Shown piece after piece: positions 9,998 to 19,934 of a stretch of 64,000 bases of DNA. This DNA is from Ornithinibacillus californiensis. Its GTDB lineage: Bacteria > Bacillota > Bacilli > Bacillales > Amphibacillaceae. The stretch lies in NCBI RefSeq assembly GCF_001038485.1, contig NZ_LDUE01000055.1, forward strand, positions 1 to 64,000, written 5' to 3'. How positions within the stretch are numbered: position 1 is the first letter of the stretch; every line of letters begins with the position of its first letter. A program made the translations under genes and the position numbers. A model generated the notes under the pieces. That model was not told the DNA's origin. It saw only the letters and a list, made by a program, of their open reading frames with translations, and made no database searches.

Positions 9998-11857
9998 ATG
10001 AAAATTTTTCAAATGCCAGATTCATTAGCAAATAAAATTGCAGCAGGAGAGGTCGTCGAAAGGCCAGCTTCTGTTGTAAAAGAGTTAGTGGAAAATAGTA
10101 TAGATGCAGGAAGTACTTGGATAAAAATAGATGTAATGGAAGCTGGTTTAGAAGAAATTAAAATAACGGATGATGGGGAAGGTATGGCTGAGGAAGATGT
10201 GGAAAGAGCTTTCCTTCGCCATGCAACCAGTAAAATTCGAAGCGAATCAGACCTCTTTCATGTAAATACCTTAGGCTTTCGTGGTGAAGCATTAGCTAGT
10301 ATTGCATCGGTTAGTCGATTAACGATTAAAACGTCTCAAGGGGAGGCGGCAGGAACCTTTTTATCTTTGGAAGGTGGCATCGTTAAGGAAAGGGGTAAGG
10401 CGGATGCTAGAAAAGGTACGGAAATTACCATATCTGATTTATTTTACAATACGCCTGCCCGTTTAAAGTATATGAAAACAATTCATACGGAGTTGGGGCA
10501 TATAACTGACCTGCTAAATAGACTGGCTTTGTCTCATCCAGAAATCCGTTTTGAAGCTACACATAAAGGAAAAACGTTATTTAAAACGCCTGGAACAGGA
10601 GATATGTTGCAAGTAATTGCACAAATATATGGAATGGGCGTTGCCAGAAAGATGCTTCCGATTGAACAGGAAACATTAGACTTCAAAATTAGTGGATATA
10701 TTGCCAAACCTGAAATCACAAGAGCATCTAGATCCTATATTTCTATTATATTAAACGGGAGATATATCAAGAGTATCCCATTGACACAGGCGATTATTAG
10801 AGGATACCATACGTTACTTCCAATAGGACGTTCGCCTATTGTCGTGATACAAATTGAGATGGATCCTATTTTAGTCGATGTGAATGTTCATCCTACTAAA
10901 TTAGAAGCTAGATTTAGTAAAGATAAAGAACTTTTTATATTAGTAGAACAATTAATTCAAAATACTTTTAGGCAGACTAGATTAATCCCTGAAATTGAGC
11001 AAAAGCAAAAACCTGTTGAAAGGCCTAAGACATCTTTTCAGCCTACGTTAGATTTTGACAGAGGTGCTTTTGTAGCAAAAGAAACAATGAGTTTCTCTAC
11101 GAAACAGCAGAATGTGAAAAACTATGATTCTGATACAAAAGTGGATAATTCTGGAAGTAGGGAGATTGTTCAAACTGAAGATAACAATAACGATGAGATA
11201 GCAGTAGATTTATTTGAACAGCTAGATGTGCAACCAATATCAACTGGAATAGTAGATAGCCTCGCTACAGAACAACGAGTGCCGACAATGTATCCTATTG
11301 GTCAATTACACGGCACATATATCCTAGCCCAAAACGAGAATGGCTTTTATATGATTGATCAGCATGCCGCACAAGAGCGCATTAAATATGAGTTTTTCAA
11401 GAAAAAATTAGGACAAACTTCCAATGAAGTACAAGAATTATTAATCCCTATGACGTTTGAGTTTTCGAGACAGGAATCCATATTTATTGAGCATTATAAA
11501 GACGAGTTAGTACAAGTCGGTCTGTTATTTGAAAACTTCGGAAATCAATCTTATATCATTCGTTCCTACCCAAATTGGTTTCCTAAAGGATTTGAAGAGG
11601 AAATCATACGAGAAATGATTGAACAAATTATGCAGGATGAGCGAATTAATGTTGAATCAATCCGAGAAGAGGCAGCTATTTTAATGTCGTGTAAACGTTC
11701 AATAAAAGCAAATCATTATTTAAATAATGATGACATGTTTCGACTATTAGAGGACTTGAGAAAAACTACTGACCCATTTACTTGCCCTCATGGTAGACCA
11801 ATCATTGTACATTTTACAACTTATGAATTGGAAAAAATGTTCAAAAGGGTTATGTAA
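9998..11857 (+). CDS. mutL: DNA mismatch repair endonuclease MutL
   Basis: 619-residue partner of MutS. The GHKL ATPase motifs are NSIDAGS, DDGEGM and [11 protein letters not shown] linker of about 340-420 rich in acidic and polar residues joins it to the C-terminal endonuclease domain. That domain carries [13 protein letters not shown] (about residue 453), the zinc-binding nuclease motif of organisms that lack MutH, with CPHGRP near residue 595. It is therefore expected to nick the nascent strand. Start ATG 9998 follows GAAAGGG. Confidence 0.98.
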   Translation: MKIFQMPDSLANKIAAGEVVERPASVVKELVENSIDAGSTWIKIDVMEAGLEEIKITDDGEGMAEEDVERAFLRHATSKIRSESDLFHVNTLGFRGEALASIASVSRLTIKTSQGEAAGTFLSLEGGIVKERGKADARKGTEITISDLFYNTPARLKYMKTIHTELGHITDLLNRLALSHPEIRFEATHKGKTLFKTPGTGDMLQVIAQIYGMGVARKMLPIEQETLDFKISGYIAKPEITRASRSYISIILNGRYIKSIPLTQAIIRGYHTLLPIGRSPIVVIQIEMDPILVDVNVHPTKLEARFSKDKELFILVEQLIQNTFRQTRLIPEIEQKQKPVERPKTSFQPTLDFDRGAFVAKETMSFSTKQQNVKNYDSDTKVDNSGSREIVQTEDNNNDEIAVDLFEQLDVQPISTGIVDSLATEQRVPTMYPIGQLHGTYILAQNENGFYMIDQHAAQERIKYEFFKKKLGQTSNEVQELLIPMTFEFSRQESIFIEHYKDELVQVGLLFENFGNQSYIIRSYPNWFPKGFEEEIIREMIEQIMQDERINVESIREEAAILMSCKRSIKANHYLNNDDMFRLLEDLRKTTDPFTCPHGRPIIVHFTTYELEKMFKRVM

Positions 11858-11909
11858 TAGGTATATTTCCACTGCACTCCGTGAATCATAATAAAGAGGT
11901 GGAGTGCAG

Positions 11910-12359
11910 ATGGAAAATCAAAAACTAATTAATTTTTTAAACCAACTATTATCCAATCAATTTGTAATGTATGTTAAATTACACCGCTATCATTGGTTTG
12001 TACAAGGTAGTCATTTTTTTCAACTACATGAGTTATTTGAGGAGATGTACCTTAAATTTGCGGAAGACCTTGATATTGTAGCTGAGAGAATATTAATGAT
12101 TGACGGAAAACCTTTAGCAACAATGTCTAAGTATTTGAAAGAAACAACATTAGTTGAAGCAAATGCAGACGATGAAGAGGACGAAATAATTGATCAATTA
12201 CATAACGATTTTAAAAAACTAATTGCAGAAATTAAAGATATTGGATTTAAGCTTGCTGAAGAAAGAAATGACGAGCCTACAAAAGACGTACTAGTTTCGC
12301 TTCTAGGAAGCTATGAAAAATATGTTTGGATGTTATCTGCATACCGCGCATATAAATAA
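11910..12359 (+). CDS. Dps-like DNA-binding ferritin
   Basis: 149-residue Dps/MrgA family protein (DNA protection, iron storage and peroxide detoxification in a 12-mer shell). The ferroxidase residues are visible in KLHRYHWFVQGSHFFQLHE and FEEMYLKFAEDLDIVAER, and WMLSAY near the end is typical of the family. ATG 11910 follows AAAGAGGTGG at about 7 bases; GTG 11904 overlaps the ribosome site region. It sits between mutL and miaA, which is not where MrgA or Dps lie in B. subtilis, so co-expression with mismatch repair is possible. No PerR box was recognised. Confidence 0.88.
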   Translation: MENQKLINFLNQLLSNQFVMYVKLHRYHWFVQGSHFFQLHELFEEMYLKFAEDLDIVAERILMIDGKPLATMSKYLKETTLVEANADDEEDEIIDQLHNDFKKLIAEIKDIGFKLAEERNDEPTKDVLVSLLGSYEKYVWMLSAYRAYK

Positions 12360-12385
12360 TAGAATTACACTTTAGGGGAAGATGA

Positions 12386-13321
12386 ATGAAACAGAAGGTT
12401 ATCGCTATAGTAGGTCCAACTGCTGTAGGTAAAACAAAGCTAAGTATAGAAATTGCCAAAAGATTTAACGGGGAAATTATTAGTGGAGATTCGATGCAAG
12501 TTTATTCGGGAATGGATATTGGTACAGCAAAGATTAAACAAGAGGATACGCAAGGAATACCTCACCATATGATTGATATTAAAGAACCTGATGAAAGTTT
12601 TTCTGTTGCAGATTTCCAATACTATGTACAAAAATATTTTGATGAAATATCAGCACGGAACCACATCCCTATTATTGTTGGGGGAAGTGGTCTTTACATA
12701 CAAGCTGTACTCAATGATTATCACTTTGCTGATGAAAAGAGAGATGATGCTATAACTAAAAAGCTCGAACTTGAATTGGAACAGTATGGGATAGAACCTT
12801 TGTACCGTAGACTAAAAGAGGTTGATCCTACACAAGCCAATAAAATACACCCGAATAACTTTAGGCGGGTTATTCGAGCTTTAGAAGTTTATGAAAAAAC
12901 AAGTTTAACCATGACAGAATATCATATGCAACAAAAAACCGAAAGCCCTTATGAAAGTTTGTTAATAGGCTTAGAAATGGAACGATCACTATTGTATGAT
13001 CGTATAAACCGGCGTATTGATATTATGATTCAAGAGGGTTTGTTAGAAGAGGTCAAATTGCTAATTAAGAAAGGCTATGAAAATAGTCAATCCATGAAAG
13101 CGATAGGATATAAGGAATTAGTACCCTATTTTGCTGGTGAGTCTTCCTTAGAAGAATCCATAGAATTACTAAAACGTAATTCAAGAAGATATGCAAAGAG
13201 GCAATATACTTGGTTTAAAAATAAAATGAATGTTAATTGGTATAATTTGACACCTTTAACAATTAGTGAAAAATTTGATGAGATTTTAGTTGATTTAGCA
13301 GGATTTATTGAAGTTAAGTAG
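12386..13321 (+). CDS. miaA: tRNA dimethylallyltransferase
   Basis: Adds the dimethylallyl group to A37 of tRNAs reading UNN codons, the step before MiaB. 311 residues with P-loop GPTAVGKT (residues 10-17), the substrate loop SGDSMQVYSGMDIGTAK, GGSGLYIQA, and a C-terminal RYAKRQYTWFKN typical of the family. Start ATG 12386 follows GGGGAAG. hfq is 38 bases downstream, the classical miaA-hfq pair. Confidence 0.97.
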   Translation: MKQKVIAIVGPTAVGKTKLSIEIAKRFNGEIISGDSMQVYSGMDIGTAKIKQEDTQGIPHHMIDIKEPDESFSVADFQYYVQKYFDEISARNHIPIIVGGSGLYIQAVLNDYHFADEKRDDAITKKLELELEQYGIEPLYRRLKEVDPTQANKIHPNNFRRVIRALEVYEKTSLTMTEYHMQQKTESPYESLLIGLEMERSLLYDRINRRIDIMIQEGLLEEVKLLIKKGYENSQSMKAIGYKELVPYFAGESSLEESIELLKRNSRRYAKRQYTWFKNKMNVNWYNLTPLTISEKFDEILVDLAGFIEVK

Positions 13322-13359
13322 AAATATATAATATAGACAGAAAAGAGGAGGAAACTTAG

Positions 13360-13584
13360 GTGGCGCAATCTGTGAATATCCAAGACCAATATTTAAATCT
13401 TTTAAGAAAAGAGCATATTTCTGTTACAGTCTTTTTAACCAATGGTTTTCAGTTAAGAGGTATTGTAAAAGCTTTTGATAATTTTACAGTTTTGTTGGAA
13501 TCAGAAGGAAAACAGCAGTTAATTTTCAAGCATGCGATTTCTACTTTTGCACCTGCTAAAAATGTGAATTTAGATAAAGAGTAA
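13360..13584 (+). CDS. hfq: RNA chaperone Hfq
   Basis: 74-residue Sm-like RNA chaperone forming hexamers that bind sRNAs and A-rich RNA. Sm1 ([21 protein letters not shown]) and Sm2 with the signature FKHAIST are present. GTG 13360 follows AGAGGAGG at about 8 bases. It is likely co-transcribed with miaA. The end of the transcript is not marked by a plain terminator but by the long palindrome described next. Confidence 0.97.
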   Translation: MAQSVNIQDQYLNLLRKEHISVTVFLTNGFQLRGIVKAFDNFTVLLESEGKQQLIFKHAISTFAPAKNVNLDKE

Positions 13585-13620
13585 TAATTAAATTGATGAT
13601 TTCAAATAAGGGTAGTGCAC

Positions 13621-13685
13621 AGGGGTCTGTCCTCCTAAAAACAAACGTTGTTCACTCTCGTTCGTTTTTAGGGGGACAGACCCCT
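13621..13685. repeat. Long palindromic repeat with AGGGGTCTGTCC arms
   Basis: Arms 13621-13647 and 13659-13685 pair over 27 bases with two mismatches around an 11-base loop. Each outer end reads AGGGGTCTGTC inwards. A half copy (GGGACAGACCCCT) occurs at 1079-1091. No T tract follows the hairpin on the plus strand, so it is not a standard terminator, although it may fold in RNA after hfq. I regard it as an intergenic repeat (REP- or MITE-like). Confidence 0.75.
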
Positions 13686-13785
13686 CTTCCTCTCTATATG
13701 TAGAGGAAGTATTTATATTCATATGGGCATTTGTCACAACTTTATCCTTAGAAACGTATAATGAAATGACTAAGGAGTGATAAAG

Positions 13786-14721
13786 TTGGCTACGCAAAAG
13801 ATCCATCATAAAAATGGGAAAATTAATATTGTATTAAAAGATAATAAAGCATCTAAAATAGAAGACAATACTAGTGAAGATTTTATCGGTAAAGACCCTT
13901 TCGCTCACATCGATCAAGAGCTGGCCACATTTGTTGGTCTTGATGATTTAAAAAGAAAAATAAAAGAAATCTATGCAACTATTGTTATAAATGAGAAACG
14001 GGCACAAATGGGCCTTTCGAATACGAAACAGGTGTTGCATATGCTTTTCAAGGGAAATCCGGGTACAGGAAAAACCACAGTTGCTAGAAAATTAGCTAAA
14101 ATATATTTTGACATGAACCTTTTATCAAAAGGGCATTTTATTGAAGCGGAAAGAGCGGACCTCGTAGGAGAATATATTGGTCAAACTGCACAAAAGACAC
14201 GTGCTCTAATACAAAAAGCAATGGGTGGGATACTTTTTATTGATGAAGCTTATTCTTTAGCACGTGGAGGAGAACGAGATTTTGGTAAGGAAGCTATTGA
14301 TACACTGGTGAAACACATGGAAGATAGTGGGGATGACTTTGTGTTAATATTAGCTGGATACCCTTATGAAATGGAGCGATTTTTAACCCTTAACCCCGGG
14401 TTGAAATCAAGATTTCCATTTATTTTAGACTTTCCAGATTATGATATAGATCAACTAATGGATATTACAAGACAAATGGCATCTGAAAGAGAATATCAGT
14501 TATCAAAAGATGCGGAGTGGAAATTAAGAAACTTCTTGTATAAGCAAAAGAATAATCCCAATTCAAATTTTTCTAATGCGCGCTTTATTCGCAATGTTAT
14601 TGAACACGCCATACGAATGCAGGCTGTACGATTGCTTTATAAAGACAATATATTACCAGATGAGTTAATATTATTAACAGGTAATGATTTAAGGTTAGAA
14701 GATATTGAGGCTATCTGGTGA
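13786..14721 (+). CDS. spoVK: Stage V sporulation protein K, AAA+ ATPase
   Basis: 311-residue AAA+ protein of the CbbX/SpoVK family, needed for spore maturation. Start TTG 13786 lies 8 bases after AAGGAG; the GTG at 13777 overlaps that ribosome site. Seen: Walker A GNPGTGKTT (about residue 91), Walker B GGILFIDEAYSL (about 148), sensor region ILAGYPYEMERFL, arginine-finger region NPGLKSRFPF, and the C-terminal lid SNARFIRNVIEHAIRMQA. Its position after hfq and before hflX is conserved with B. subtilis. Confidence 0.93.
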   Translation: MATQKIHHKNGKINIVLKDNKASKIEDNTSEDFIGKDPFAHIDQELATFVGLDDLKRKIKEIYATIVINEKRAQMGLSNTKQVLHMLFKGNPGTGKTTVARKLAKIYFDMNLLSKGHFIEAERADLVGEYIGQTAQKTRALIQKAMGGILFIDEAYSLARGGERDFGKEAIDTLVKHMEDSGDDFVLILAGYPYEMERFLTLNPGLKSRFPFILDFPDYDIDQLMDITRQMASEREYQLSKDAEWKLRNFLYKQKNNPNSNFSNARFIRNVIEHAIRMQAVRLLYKDNILPDELILLTGNDLRLEDIEAIW

Positions 14722-14780
14722 TTTATCTTCTTTCAATTTAGAAATATCCATTGCAATACCTGAAGGAGAGAATATACGCA

Positions 14781-16025
14781 ATGTCTGAAGAAAGAGTAAT
14801 TGTAATAGCGGTCAAAAAACCCAAACAATTAGATGACTATTTCACTTCATCTCTAGAAGAACTCATCTCTCTAGTAAATACAGCCGGAGGAAAAGTGGTT
14901 GAAGTTATAACTCAAAATAGAGAACGAATTCATTCCGCTTTTTATATTGGTGAAGGTAAGATGGCTGAGATCAAAGAAAGAGTTGAAGAACTTGATGCAG
15001 ATTTAGTCATATCTAATGATGAATTATCGGCTGGTCAATCTCGAAATTTAAGTGATTTCTTTGGAGTGAGAGTAATTGATAGAAGTCAATTAATCCTTGA
15101 TATCTTTGCTGGCAGAGCAAAGACAAAAGAAGGTAAGCTTCAAGTTGAATTAGCGCAGCTTCAATATTTATTGCCAAGGCTAAGGGGACAGGGCATTCAG
15201 TTGTCACGCCTAGGTGCAGGTATTGGTACGCGTGGACCAGGGGAAACAAAACTAGAAACTGATCAACGTCACATAAGAAGACGAATTGATGATATTAAGA
15301 GAAGACTAAAGCAGGTAGTAAAGCAACGTGATATTTATAGAAAACGAAGAAAACAAAATGAAGTTTTCCAAATTGCCATCGTTGGTTATACCAATGCTGG
15401 GAAATCCACCTTGTTTAATAGGTTAACCAATAGCGAGTCGCTAGAAGAGGATAAATTATTCGCAACATTAGATCCACTAACAAGAAAATTTCAATTACCA
15501 TCAGGCTTAGGAGTTTTATTAACTGACACAGTTGGTTTTATTCAACAACTTCCAACTACATTGATAGCAGCTTTTCGGTCTACATTAGAAGAAGTAAGTG
15601 AGGCCGACTTTATCCTTCATGTAGTGGACAGTTCTCATCCTGATTATGAACAACATCAGGATACAGTATTAAAATTGTTAGATGAATTAGATAGTAGTTC
15701 AATACCGATGCTAACCGTCTATAATAAGAAGGACTTAATATTAGCCGATTTTATCCCGAACAATCGCCCTTATATTATTATTAGTGCACTTGAAAGCGAC
15801 GATTTAACTCGACTAATCCATAAAATTGAAGAGGTATTAAAATTAGAATGGAAGTCCTATGAAATTAAGGTCAAAGCTGAGAATGGAAATTTACTAAATC
15901 GTTTGGAGCATGAGACAATTCTTGTGGAAAAACATTTTGATGAACAGACGGAATCCTATGTAATTAATGGATTTATTCGTCCTGATCATCCACTTTTAGG
16001 TATTATAAAGGAGAACAGTCAGTAA
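14781..16025 (+). CDS. hflX: Ribosome-associated GTPase HflX
   Basis: 414-residue GTPase that binds the 50S subunit and splits stalled or hibernating 70S ribosomes. ATG 14781 follows GAAGGAGA; the TTG at 14751 has no ribosome site. The N-terminal nucleotide-binding-like HflX domain ends in the Gly-rich RGPGETKLETD, followed by a basic coiled coil. The G domain has G1 GYTNAGKST (about 202-210), G2 in the loop after LFATLDP, G3 DTVGFI and G4 NKKD. The next gene starts one base after the stop, suggesting an operon with ynbB. Confidence 0.96.
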   Translation: MSEERVIVIAVKKPKQLDDYFTSSLEELISLVNTAGGKVVEVITQNRERIHSAFYIGEGKMAEIKERVEELDADLVISNDELSAGQSRNLSDFFGVRVIDRSQLILDIFAGRAKTKEGKLQVELAQLQYLLPRLRGQGIQLSRLGAGIGTRGPGETKLETDQRHIRRRIDDIKRRLKQVVKQRDIYRKRRKQNEVFQIAIVGYTNAGKSTLFNRLTNSESLEEDKLFATLDPLTRKFQLPSGLGVLLTDTVGFIQQLPTTLIAAFRSTLEEVSEADFILHVVDSSHPDYEQHQDTVLKLLDELDSSSIPMLTVYNKKDLILADFIPNNRPYIIISALESDDLTRLIHKIEEVLKLEWKSYEIKVKAENGNLLNRLEHETILVEKHFDEQTESYVINGFIRPDHPLLGIIKENSQ

Positions 16026-16026
16026 C

Positions 16027-17256
16027 ATGTTAGAAAAAGTCATAGAACAAGCAGAACAAGATATTATAGAAATTCACCAACAGATTAATCAAACCGTAGA
16101 AATAAATCAAAAAAGAGTATTAGATGCATTCAAAAAGAATAGAGTTAGTGATAGCCACTTTAATTCAACAAGTGGCTATGGTTATGATGATTTTGGACGA
16201 GATACCCTTGAATCTGTATATGCGGATGTATTTGGAGGAGAATCTGCAATCGTACGTCCACAATTAGTTTCAGGAACCCATGCTATTACTACAGTACTGT
16301 ATGGATTACTAAGACCAGATGATGAATTAATTTACATAACAGGAAAACCTTATGACACCCTTGAAGAGGTAATTGGTACAAGAGGGGAGAATACAGGTTC
16401 TTTAAAGGAATTTCATATTACCTATAAGGAAGTTTCTTTAACAGTGGATGGGAAAATTGATTTCACATCTATAAAAGAAAAAATCACTCACCGCACAAAA
16501 GTGATAGCGATTCAGCGTTCGAAAGGATACGCCGATCGTCCTTCTTTTACAGTGGACGAGATTTCTGAAATGGTCGAGTATGTTAAAAGTATCCGAAAAG
16601 ATTTAGTCGTATTTGTAGATAATTGTTATGGAGAATTTGTAGAAAAGAAGGAACCCTTACATGTTGGAGCGGACATAATAGCAGGATCTCTTATAAAAAA
16701 CCCTGGTGGAGGGATAGTACGTGCCGGTGGTTATATAGTAGGTAGAGAAGATTTAGTAACTTTATGTGCATATCGTTTAACAGCCCCTGGTTTAGGGAAA
16801 GAACTAGGTGCAACCTTCCACTTACTGCAGGAGATGTACCAAGGATTTTTCCTAGCTCCTCACGTTGTTGGAGAAGCTTTAAAGGGCGCTGTCTTTACAT
16901 CTAGATTGTTAGAATTGTTAGGATTCATGACCAAACCTCATTACCAAGCTAAAAGAACAGACCTTATTCAGTCAGTTACCTTCCAGACTTCTGAGCAAAT
17001 GGTCGCTTTCTGCCAAGAAATTCAAAAAAATTCACCAGTCAATTCATTTGTAACTCCGTACCCAAGTGAAATGCCTGGCTATGAGGATGAAGTAATTATG
17101 GCTGCAGGAACATTTATACAAGGTGCGAGTATTGAACTTTCAGCAGATGGTCCAATCCGGGAGCCTTTCACGGCTTTTGTTCAAGGTGGATTAACCTATT
17201 CCCATGTAAAAATTGCGATCATTGAAGCAGTAAAAGTCTTACTTCGTGAACAATAG
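16027..17256 (+). CDS. ynbB: PLP-dependent YnbB-family enzyme (methionine gamma-lyase-like)
   Basis: 409-residue fold-type I PLP enzyme of the family once annotated as aluminium resistance protein and related to cystathionine and methionine gamma-lyases. The expected PLP lysine is in GSLIKNPGGGIVRAGGYI. The aspartate binding the pyridine nitrogen is in VVFVDNCYGEF. The substrate is not known and should not be inferred from the name. Start ATG 16027 follows AAAGGAG and is one base from the hflX stop. Confidence 0.9.
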   Translation: MLEKVIEQAEQDIIEIHQQINQTVEINQKRVLDAFKKNRVSDSHFNSTSGYGYDDFGRDTLESVYADVFGGESAIVRPQLVSGTHAITTVLYGLLRPDDELIYITGKPYDTLEEVIGTRGENTGSLKEFHITYKEVSLTVDGKIDFTSIKEKITHRTKVIAIQRSKGYADRPSFTVDEISEMVEYVKSIRKDLVVFVDNCYGEFVEKKEPLHVGADIIAGSLIKNPGGGIVRAGGYIVGREDLVTLCAYRLTAPGLGKELGATFHLLQEMYQGFFLAPHVVGEALKGAVFTSRLLELLGFMTKPHYQAKRTDLIQSVTFQTSEQMVAFCQEIQKNSPVNSFVTPYPSEMPGYEDEVIMAAGTFIQGASIELSADGPIREPFTAFVQGGLTYSHVKIAIIEAVKVLLREQ

Positions 17257-17257
17257 A

Positions 17258-17287
17258 AGAGTCTAAATGACTCTTTTTTATTTTTTT
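17258..17287 (+). terminator. Terminator after ynbB
   Basis: AAGAGTC (17258-17264) pairs with GACTCTT (17269-17275), followed by a T-rich tract that touches the first GlnR box. Confidence 0.75.
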
Positions 17288-17303
17288 GTAAGGATACCTA
17301 ACA
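17287..17303 (+). promoter_or_regulatory. GlnR operator 1
   Basis: TGTAAGGATACCTAACA matches the GlnR/TnrA consensus TGTNAN7TNACA at every fixed base. Confidence 0.85.
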
Positions 17304-17308
17304 TTGTG

Positions 17309-17337
17309 TTGACAGAATACCTAACATCACATATAAT
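17309..17337 (+). promoter_or_regulatory. glnRA promoter with GlnR operator 2 over the -35
   Basis: Perfect SigA promoter: TTGACA 17309-17314, 17-base spacer, TATAAT 17332-17337. A second GlnR box (17310-17326, TGACA-N7-TAACA, one mismatch) covers the -35. Bound GlnR would block RNA polymerase, as at the two operators of the B. subtilis glnRA operon. Confidence 0.88.
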
Positions 17338-17366
17338 GTTTTATAGAAAGAGAGGAGGTCATGTTA

Positions 17367-17768
17367 ATGAATGATAAAGATCGCCGTTCGATGCCTTTGT
17401 TTGGAATTGGTATAGTGATGAAGCTTACTGAATTAACAGCTAGGCAAATTCGCTATTATGAAGAACAAGGACTAGTCAATCCAGAGAGAACTTCTGGTAA
17501 TCAACGGTTATTCTCATTCAACGACGTTGATCGTCTTTTAGAAATTAAGAATTACTTGGATAATGGCTTGAACATTGCCGGAATTAAATTATTACTAGAT
17601 GAAAGCGTTGAAAGAGAAACTCGGAAGCCTGCAGTGGAAAAGAAACAAACAGAGCTTACTGATAAAGCAATTCGTGAGAGACTACGAAGAGAGATTAATG
17701 AAGCTGGCAGATTCGGGAAAACAAGCCTACGCCAAGGAGAACTGTCGAGGTTTTTTGTAAACCGATAA
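17367..17768 (+). CDS. glnR: Nitrogen regulator GlnR
   Basis: 133-residue MerR-family repressor of glnRA under nitrogen excess, controlled by feedback-inhibited glutamine synthetase. ATG 17367 is 7 bases after GAGGAGGT; ATG 17361 is too close to it. The MerR-type DNA-binding domain begins at MKLTELTARQIRYYEEQGLVNPERTSG. The C-terminal tail (GRFGKTSLRQGELSRFF) corresponds to the region that contacts glutamine synthetase in B. subtilis. glnA follows after 30 bases. Confidence 0.95.
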   Translation: MNDKDRRSMPLFGIGIVMKLTELTARQIRYYEEQGLVNPERTSGNQRLFSFNDVDRLLEIKNYLDNGLNIAGIKLLLDESVERETRKPAVEKKQTELTDKAIRERLRREINEAGRFGKTSLRQGELSRFFVNR

Positions 17769-17798
17769 TTTAAAAAGTCAAAATTTAGGAGGAGATTT

Positions 17799-19130
17799 AT
17801 GGGTTATACAAGAGAAGAAATTGAGAAGAAAATTAAAGAGGAAAATGTAAGGTTTATTCGTTTACAATTCACAGATTTGCTAGGAACAATTAAAAATGTT
17901 GAGATTCCATTAAGCCAATTAGATAAAGCTCTAGATAACAAAATGATGTTTGATGGATCTTCTATTGAAGGATTCGTACGAATTGAGGAATCTGATATGT
18001 ATCTCTATCCTGATTTAGATACATTTGTTGTATTCCCATGGACTTCCGAAAAAGGAAAGGTTGCTCGTTTTATTTGTGATATTTACAACCCAGATGGTAC
18101 ACCATTTGAAGGATGTCCACGATATAACCTAAAACGTAATTTAGAGAAAATGGAAGAACTTGGTTTTGATGCATTCAACATTGGTACTGAGCCAGAATTT
18201 TTCTTGTTTAAACTAGATGAAAAGGGAGACCCTTCCTTAGAATTAAATGATCATGGTGGTTATTTTGACCTTGCACCAACAGATCTTGGTGAGAATTGTC
18301 GCCGTGACATTGTATTAGAACTTGAAGAAATGGGATTTGAAATTGAAGCATCCCACCATGAGGTAGCTCCTGGTCAGCATGAGATTGACTTCAAATACTC
18401 AGACGCCGTAAAACACGCTGATGATATACAGACGTTCAAACTTGTTGTAAAAACAATTGCAAGAAAACATAATTTACACGCAACATTCATGCCAAAACCT
18501 TTGTTCGGTGTAAATGGATCTGGAATGCATGTAAATATGTCTTTATTTAAAAATGGAGAGAATGCTTTTTTTGATCCTAGTGGTGATTTACAACTTAGCA
18601 AGACGGCATTTCAATTTATAGCAGGTATTATGAAACACTCTACAGACTTTACAGCGGTAACCAATCCAACCGTGAACTCTTATAAGCGTTTAGTACCTGG
18701 GTATGAAGCCCCGAGTTATGTAGCATGGTCTGCATCTAATAGAAGTCCATTACTTCGTATTCCAAACTCACGTGGTCTAAGTACACGAGTAGAGGTGCGT
18801 AGTGTTGACCCTGCAGCGAATCCATATATGGCTTTATCTGTTCTTTTAGCAGCTGGCCTTGACGGAGTGAAGAATAATTTGACTCCACCACCTGCTGTGG
18901 ATCGCAATATATATGTAATGACTAAAGAAGAGCGTGAAGAAAATCAAATCCTAGATTTACCAGCTACACTAATGGACGCTTTATCATTGTTGACAAAAAA
19001 TGAAGTTATTGTAGAATCCCTAGGCGATCATCTATTTGAACATTTTATTGAAGCAAAAGAGATTGAATGGGATATGTTCCGTACGACGGTCCATCCTTGG
19101 GAGAGAGAACAATATTTATCGATGTACTAA
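17799..19130 (+). CDS. glnA: Glutamine synthetase, type I
   Basis: 443-residue glutamine synthetase of the Gram-positive GSI-alpha class, making glutamine from glutamate, ammonium and ATP. Seen: [19 protein letters not shown], the metal-binding [33 protein letters not shown], and the nucleotide/ammonium-site [10 protein letters not shown]. No adenylylation-type insertion is evident, so control is expected by feedback inhibition and by binding to GlnR. Ribosome site AGGAGGAG precedes ATG 17799. Confidence 0.98.
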   Translation: MGYTREEIEKKIKEENVRFIRLQFTDLLGTIKNVEIPLSQLDKALDNKMMFDGSSIEGFVRIEESDMYLYPDLDTFVVFPWTSEKGKVARFICDIYNPDGTPFEGCPRYNLKRNLEKMEELGFDAFNIGTEPEFFLFKLDEKGDPSLELNDHGGYFDLAPTDLGENCRRDIVLELEEMGFEIEASHHEVAPGQHEIDFKYSDAVKHADDIQTFKLVVKTIARKHNLHATFMPKPLFGVNGSGMHVNMSLFKNGENAFFDPSGDLQLSKTAFQFIAGIMKHSTDFTAVTNPTVNSYKRLVPGYEAPSYVAWSASNRSPLLRIPNSRGLSTRVEVRSVDPAANPYMALSVLLAAGLDGVKNNLTPPPAVDRNIYVMTKEEREENQILDLPATLMDALSLLTKNEVIVESLGDHLFEHFIEAKEIEWDMFRTTVHPWEREQYLSMY

Positions 19131-19135
19131 AAAAC

Positions 19136-19177
19136 AAAGCCGATTATAAGGGGTAATCCTTTCTAATCGGCTTTTTA
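19136..19177. terminator. Terminator between convergent glnA and lexA
   Basis: AAAGCCGATTA (19136-19146) pairs with TAATCGGCTTT (19164-19174). T-rich sequence follows on both strands, so it can serve glnA and lexA. Confidence 0.85.
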
Positions 19178-19188
19178 ATATTTAAATA

Positions 19189-19812
19189 CTATCGAATGTG
19201 GCGATATAAACCTACTACTTTTCCAAGTATTGATACATTTTGGTAAATTAAAGGCTCCATTGTTGCATTTTCTGGTTGTAAACGAATGTAATCTTTCTCT
19301 TTAAAGAAACGTTTTACCGTTGCCTCATCATCCTCAGTCATTGCTACAACAATATCGCCGTTTTGGGCAGTGTTTTGCTGCTTAACAATTACCATGTCAC
19401 CATCTAATATTCCCGCTTCAATCATACTTTCCCCATCGATGACAAGAACAAATAGATTTTCTTCAGGACCTGCAGTTGAACTAGGAATAGGTACAAATTC
19501 TTCTATATTCTCTACAGCGGTTATCGGAATACCTGCAGTTACTTTCCCAATCACTGGAGCATAACGTGCTTCATCTTTTGGAATATTATTTTCTTCATCT
19601 AAATCTAGTATTTCGATAGCTCTAGGTTTAGTAGGATCACGACGGATAAATCCTTTGCTTTCCAATCTAGAGAGGTGGCCGTGTACAGTAGAGCTTGAAG
19701 CAAGCCCTACTGCTTCAGCAATCTCTCTAACAGATGGCGGATAACCTTTTAGTTTGACTTGTTCTTTTATGTATTCGAGTATTGCTTGTTGTCTTTTTGA
19801 TAATTTTGTCAT
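19189..19812 (-). CDS. lexA: SOS repressor LexA
   Basis: 207-residue repressor of the SOS regulon. The N-terminal winged helix reads [27 protein letters not shown]. Autocleavage occurs between A93 and G94 (VTAGIP), with catalytic S129 (DGESM) and K167 (ATVKRFF), the same layout as B. subtilis DinR. Minus-strand ATG with GAGGTG upstream. Its own promoter on the minus strand (TTGCTT at 19872-19877, 17-base spacer, TAAACT at 19849-19854) is overlapped by a LexA box, so it is autoregulated. Confidence 0.97.
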   Translation of the reverse strand: MTKLSKRQQAILEYIKEQVKLKGYPPSVREIAEAVGLASSSTVHGHLSRLESKGFIRRDPTKPRAIEILDLDEENNIPKDEARYAPVIGKVTAGIPITAVENIEEFVPIPSSTAGPEENLFVLVIDGESMIEAGILDGDMVIVKQQNTAQNGDIVVAMTEDDEATVKRFFKEKDYIRLQPENATMEPLIYQNVSILGKVVGLYRHIR

Positions 19813-19874
19813 CTATTAAACACCTCGCTCATATTATTTATTAATGCTAGTTTACCATCGTTCTTAACAAAAAG

Positions 19875-19888
19875 CAAACATTCGTTCG
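19875..19888. promoter_or_regulatory. LexA box 1 over the lexA -35
   Basis: CAAACATTCGTTCG matches 11 of 14 positions of the Bacillus consensus CGAACRNRYGTTYC and overlaps the minus-strand lexA -35 element. Confidence 0.6.
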
Positions 19889-19898
19889 AAAAAAACAG

Positions 19899-19926
19899 TT
19901 GACAAGAGCGTATGTTCTGTTATAAT
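19899..19926 (+). promoter_or_regulatory. SOS promoter of the mini-yneA/yneB operon
   Basis: TTGACA 19899-19904, 16-base spacer, TATAAT 19921-19926. LexA box 2 (AGAGCGTATGTTCT, 19905-19918, 11/14) fills the spacer. Confidence 0.8.
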
Positions 19927-19934
19927 AAATTTAT

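Noticed and set aside
11993-12002. Frameshift or fusion in the Dps-like gene
   Set aside because: The frame is continuous and all ferroxidase motifs are in order, so the gene is intact.
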